Source of the DNA: Myxococcales bacterium UBA1660
GTDB lineage: Bacteria; Myxococcota_A; Polyangia; Polyangiales; Houyiibacteriaceae
Assembly (NCBI GenBank): GCA_002320815.1
Contig: DCLA01000072.1
Coordinates: 129,637-157,584, forward strand
Length of the DNA: 27,948 bases
Direction of reading: 5' to 3'
Notes under the pieces: model-generated
Told to the model about the DNA's origin: nothing
The model's input: the letters and a program-made list of their open reading frames with translations, nothing else
Databases searched by the model: none
Made by a program: the position numbers and the translations under genes
Part shown: positions 26,587 through 27,948 of the stretch, in pieces
How positions within the stretch are numbered: position 1 is the first letter of the stretch
How the letters are laid out: each line of letters starts with the position of its first letter

Positions 26587-27000
26587 TCACGGTTCCGCGG
26601 GGCGGGCACCGAGTTCGACGAGCAGAGCGTCGCACACCTCGAGCATCGCTTCCTTCTCCTCCTTCGCCAGGAAGTACCCCAGGGCGCCGCCGGCCAATCC
26701 ACCTGCGATGGCACCGACACCGAAGAGCCAAGCCCCAGCAGCGGCCCCTGCTCCGGCGCCGGCTGCCGTGTAGGTCTTGAGGTCGCTGTAGTGCTCTCGG
26801 AGCGCACGCAGCTCCGCCATCAACATGTCGTGGTACCGGGCGGCGGCCGCGACGTCGCCACGGCGGATGAGAGCGCGGTAGTCGTCGATCTTCATCAAGA
26901 AGGCACCGATCCCGATCCGCTCCTTGTCCTCCTCGCCGAGGTCATCGAGCGCCTTCTGCACGCGGGGTGAGGCGTGCCGCAGCACGATCTCATTGGTCAT
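26587..27000 (-). CDS. Glycine-zipper membrane protein
   Basis: A 137-residue protein. Residues 1-78 are a soluble helical domain rich in charged residues with coiled-coil-like heptads (RYHDMLMAELRALREHYSDL). Residues 79-111 form a very Gly/Ala-rich hydrophobic hairpin (GAGAGAAAGAWLFGVGAIAGG and onward) with GxxxG-type spacing, as in glycine-zipper proteins that oligomerise in or insert into membranes. A short charged C-terminal helix follows. ATG 27000 overlaps the end of the TerB-like gene by 11 bp. Such proteins can act as pore-formers or membrane anchors; the specific role here is unknown. Confidence 0.6.
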   Translation of the reverse strand: MTNEIVLRHASPRVQKALDDLGEEDKERIGIGAFLMKIDDYRALIRRGDVAAAARYHDMLMAELRALREHYSDLKTYTAAGAGAGAAAGAWLFGVGAIAGGLAGGALGYFLAKEEKEAMLEVCDALLVELGARPAEP

Positions 27001-27388
27001 CGGCGTGCCCCGGAACGATTTGGAGCCGGTCTCTCATGGCCATTCCCTCCTCGAAGATCGTCTGGGCCTCGGCCGAGGAGACGCCAAAGCGGCGCGCGAA
27101 CGTCTCGAGGACGTCCAGCTCGTCCCGTGACACATCGCCATCGGCGGCAGCGATCAGGTAGCCGAAGCCCAACACCCAGCGGCGGTCGTCCCCGTCGAGG
27201 ATCGCGAGGTCCAGCTCGGCCGAGGCAGGCAAAAGAACCTGGCGGAGGGCGCCGATGGCCATGGAGCCCGTGAGCCCCAGGCCATCGACGACCTCGACGA
27301 AGAACGCAGCCTCGGTCGGCTTCAGCACGCCATCCGCCCAGGCGACCTCGCTCAAACAGGCCAGCATCATGATCCGGCGGTCAGCCAT
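26990..27388 (-). CDS. TerB-like domain protein
   Basis: A 132-residue all-helical protein with two copies of the acidic signature of TerB-like (tellurite-resistance TerB/DUF533-type) domains: WADGVLKPTE near residue 18 and AADGDVSRDEL near residue 87. Each is the D-G-x-x-x-x-x-E loop that binds a metal in that fold. TerB-type domains occur in stress- and phage-defence associated gene clusters and are often membrane-associated through partners. ATG 27388 is chosen because it directly precedes the conserved helix; upstream ATG 27403 and TTG 27415 are also in frame. The 3' end overlaps the glycine-zipper gene start, so both are made together. Confidence 0.65.
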   Translation of the reverse strand: MADRRIMMLACLSEVAWADGVLKPTEAAFFVEVVDGLGLTGSMAIGALRQVLLPASAELDLAILDGDDRRWVLGFGYLIAAADGDVSRDELDVLETFARRFGVSSAEAQTIFEEGMAMRDRLQIVPGHADDQ

Positions 27389-27428
27389 GACCGACGTCCA
27401 CATCACGATCAGCAAGGTGTCGGGACAC

Positions 27429-27875
27429 TCAGTTCCCCTGGAAGTAGCCGACGGCCACGGTGCAAGGCACCCGCCTGCCGGCGAGATTTCGCCACCGGTA
27501 AGGCTGTGCGGCGACGCCCGCGAACTGGACTCTCTGATGACGGTTGATGTTGGAAGACCCGGGCGTCACCGCAAACGTGCAAGTCCTGTTGTTCCGCCAG
27601 AAGACGACAGCGGTGTGCCCCGACACGGCGTCGGCGTCGACTTGAACGACGACCCCGCCCGCCACGAGGCCCTTGCCACGGTTCGAGTCGGGCTCGCTGC
27701 GTAGCTCCGCGTGGCTCGTCCGGGGTAGATCACGCAGCAAGTCGTACCGGACACCTGAGTCACGCAGAAACGCTGCGAGATCGGCCAAGGCCGGGTCGAG
27801 TTCGTCGTCACCGGTCGTCGAGAGCATCTCCCGCGAGCGTTCGACTACCTGCTCCACAGAGACGGTTGGTGCCAC
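27429..27875 (-). CDS. Unknown protein, first visible gene of the accessory operon
   Basis: A 148-residue protein with no recognised family. The N-terminal third is helical and acidic. The C-terminal two thirds are beta-rich (GLVAGGVVVQVDADAV, TAVVFWRNNRTCTFAV, VQFAGVAAQPYRWRNLAGRRV), which could be an OB-like barrel. GTG 27875 is the only in-frame ATG/GTG/TTG start after the upstream stop near 27942. The codons before it also read like protein (EWETRWRHEDSV), so the true start may be further upstream at an unusual codon or the gene may be altered. It is 40 bp ahead of the TerB-like gene. Confidence 0.45.
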   Translation of the reverse strand: MAPTVSVEQVVERSREMLSTTGDDELDPALADLAAFLRDSGVRYDLLRDLPRTSHAELRSEPDSNRGKGLVAGGVVVQVDADAVSGHTAVVFWRNNRTCTFAVTPGSSNINRHQRVQFAGVAAQPYRWRNLAGRRVPCTVAVGYFQGN

Positions 27876-27948
27876 GGTGACCGAGTCCTCGTGCCGCCAG
27901 CGAGTTTCCCACTCGCCGAGGATCGCTAGCAGCCCGTTGATTTACTCG

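Noticed and set aside
27679..27689. An 11-base match to the T-loop region of tRNA-Leu (16484-16494), possible attR
   Set aside because: The match stops after 11 bases, does not include the acceptor end, and lies inside a coding frame; it is likely chance.

Overview
This window is a very GC-rich bacterial chromosome segment, best matched to a member of the Myxococcota (formerly Deltaproteobacteria). The evidence is the extreme third-position GC, several lipoproteins and proline-rich membrane proteins, and a membrane protein whose C-terminal domain resembles the Myxococcus MXAN_5187 family. This assignment is an inference from protein style, not from a marker gene.

Positions 1 to about 16400 are ordinary chromosome. 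The left edge (62-6083) looks like the end of a specialised-metabolite locus: a flavin-dependent halogenase-type oxidoreductase, an acyl carrier protein, a hot-dog dehydratase and an MMPL/RND exporter, with a cysteine-rich lipoprotein between them. This gene combination is typical of aryl-polyene-like pigments, but the ketosynthases would lie outside the window. Next come two unrecognised envelope proteins, then the formylmethionine pair def and fmt, with fmt overlapping a PduO-type cobalamin adenosyltransferase. A 6S RNA with a clear promoter and a strong terminator follows. On the minus strand are an MXAN_5187-like sensor protein, a cupredoxin-like secreted protein, and a tightly overlapping fabH - pterin dehydratase - diacylglycerol kinase operon.

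At 16424-16506 there is a tRNA-Leu(CAA). From here to the right end of the window lies an integrated mobile element. A tyrosine integrase reads antisense through the whole tRNA, an excisionase-like gene sits next to it, and codon usage is less extreme than in the chromosome. No second attachment site is visible, so the element continues past 27948.

The core of the element is a replication module. A small ribbon-helix-helix-like protein (19130-19300) is followed by a 1499-residue protein that joins three parts in one chain: a family B DNA polymerase, an archaeo-eukaryotic-primase-like domain, and the first half of an XPD/DinG-like Fe-S helicase. The second half of the helicase is in the next reading frame (23885-24955), entered through an ATGA overlap. 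Exonuclease and primase catalytic motifs look degraded, while the polymerase and helicase motifs look intact. A 450-bp gene-free stretch rich in palindromes follows. Beyond it is a minus-strand operon of five small genes: an unknown protein, a TerB-like protein, a glycine-zipper membrane protein, an unknown helical protein and a PD-(D/E)XK nuclease-like protein. This could be a defence or stress cargo module. The composite polymerase-primase-helicase is the strongest candidate for an undescribed system here.
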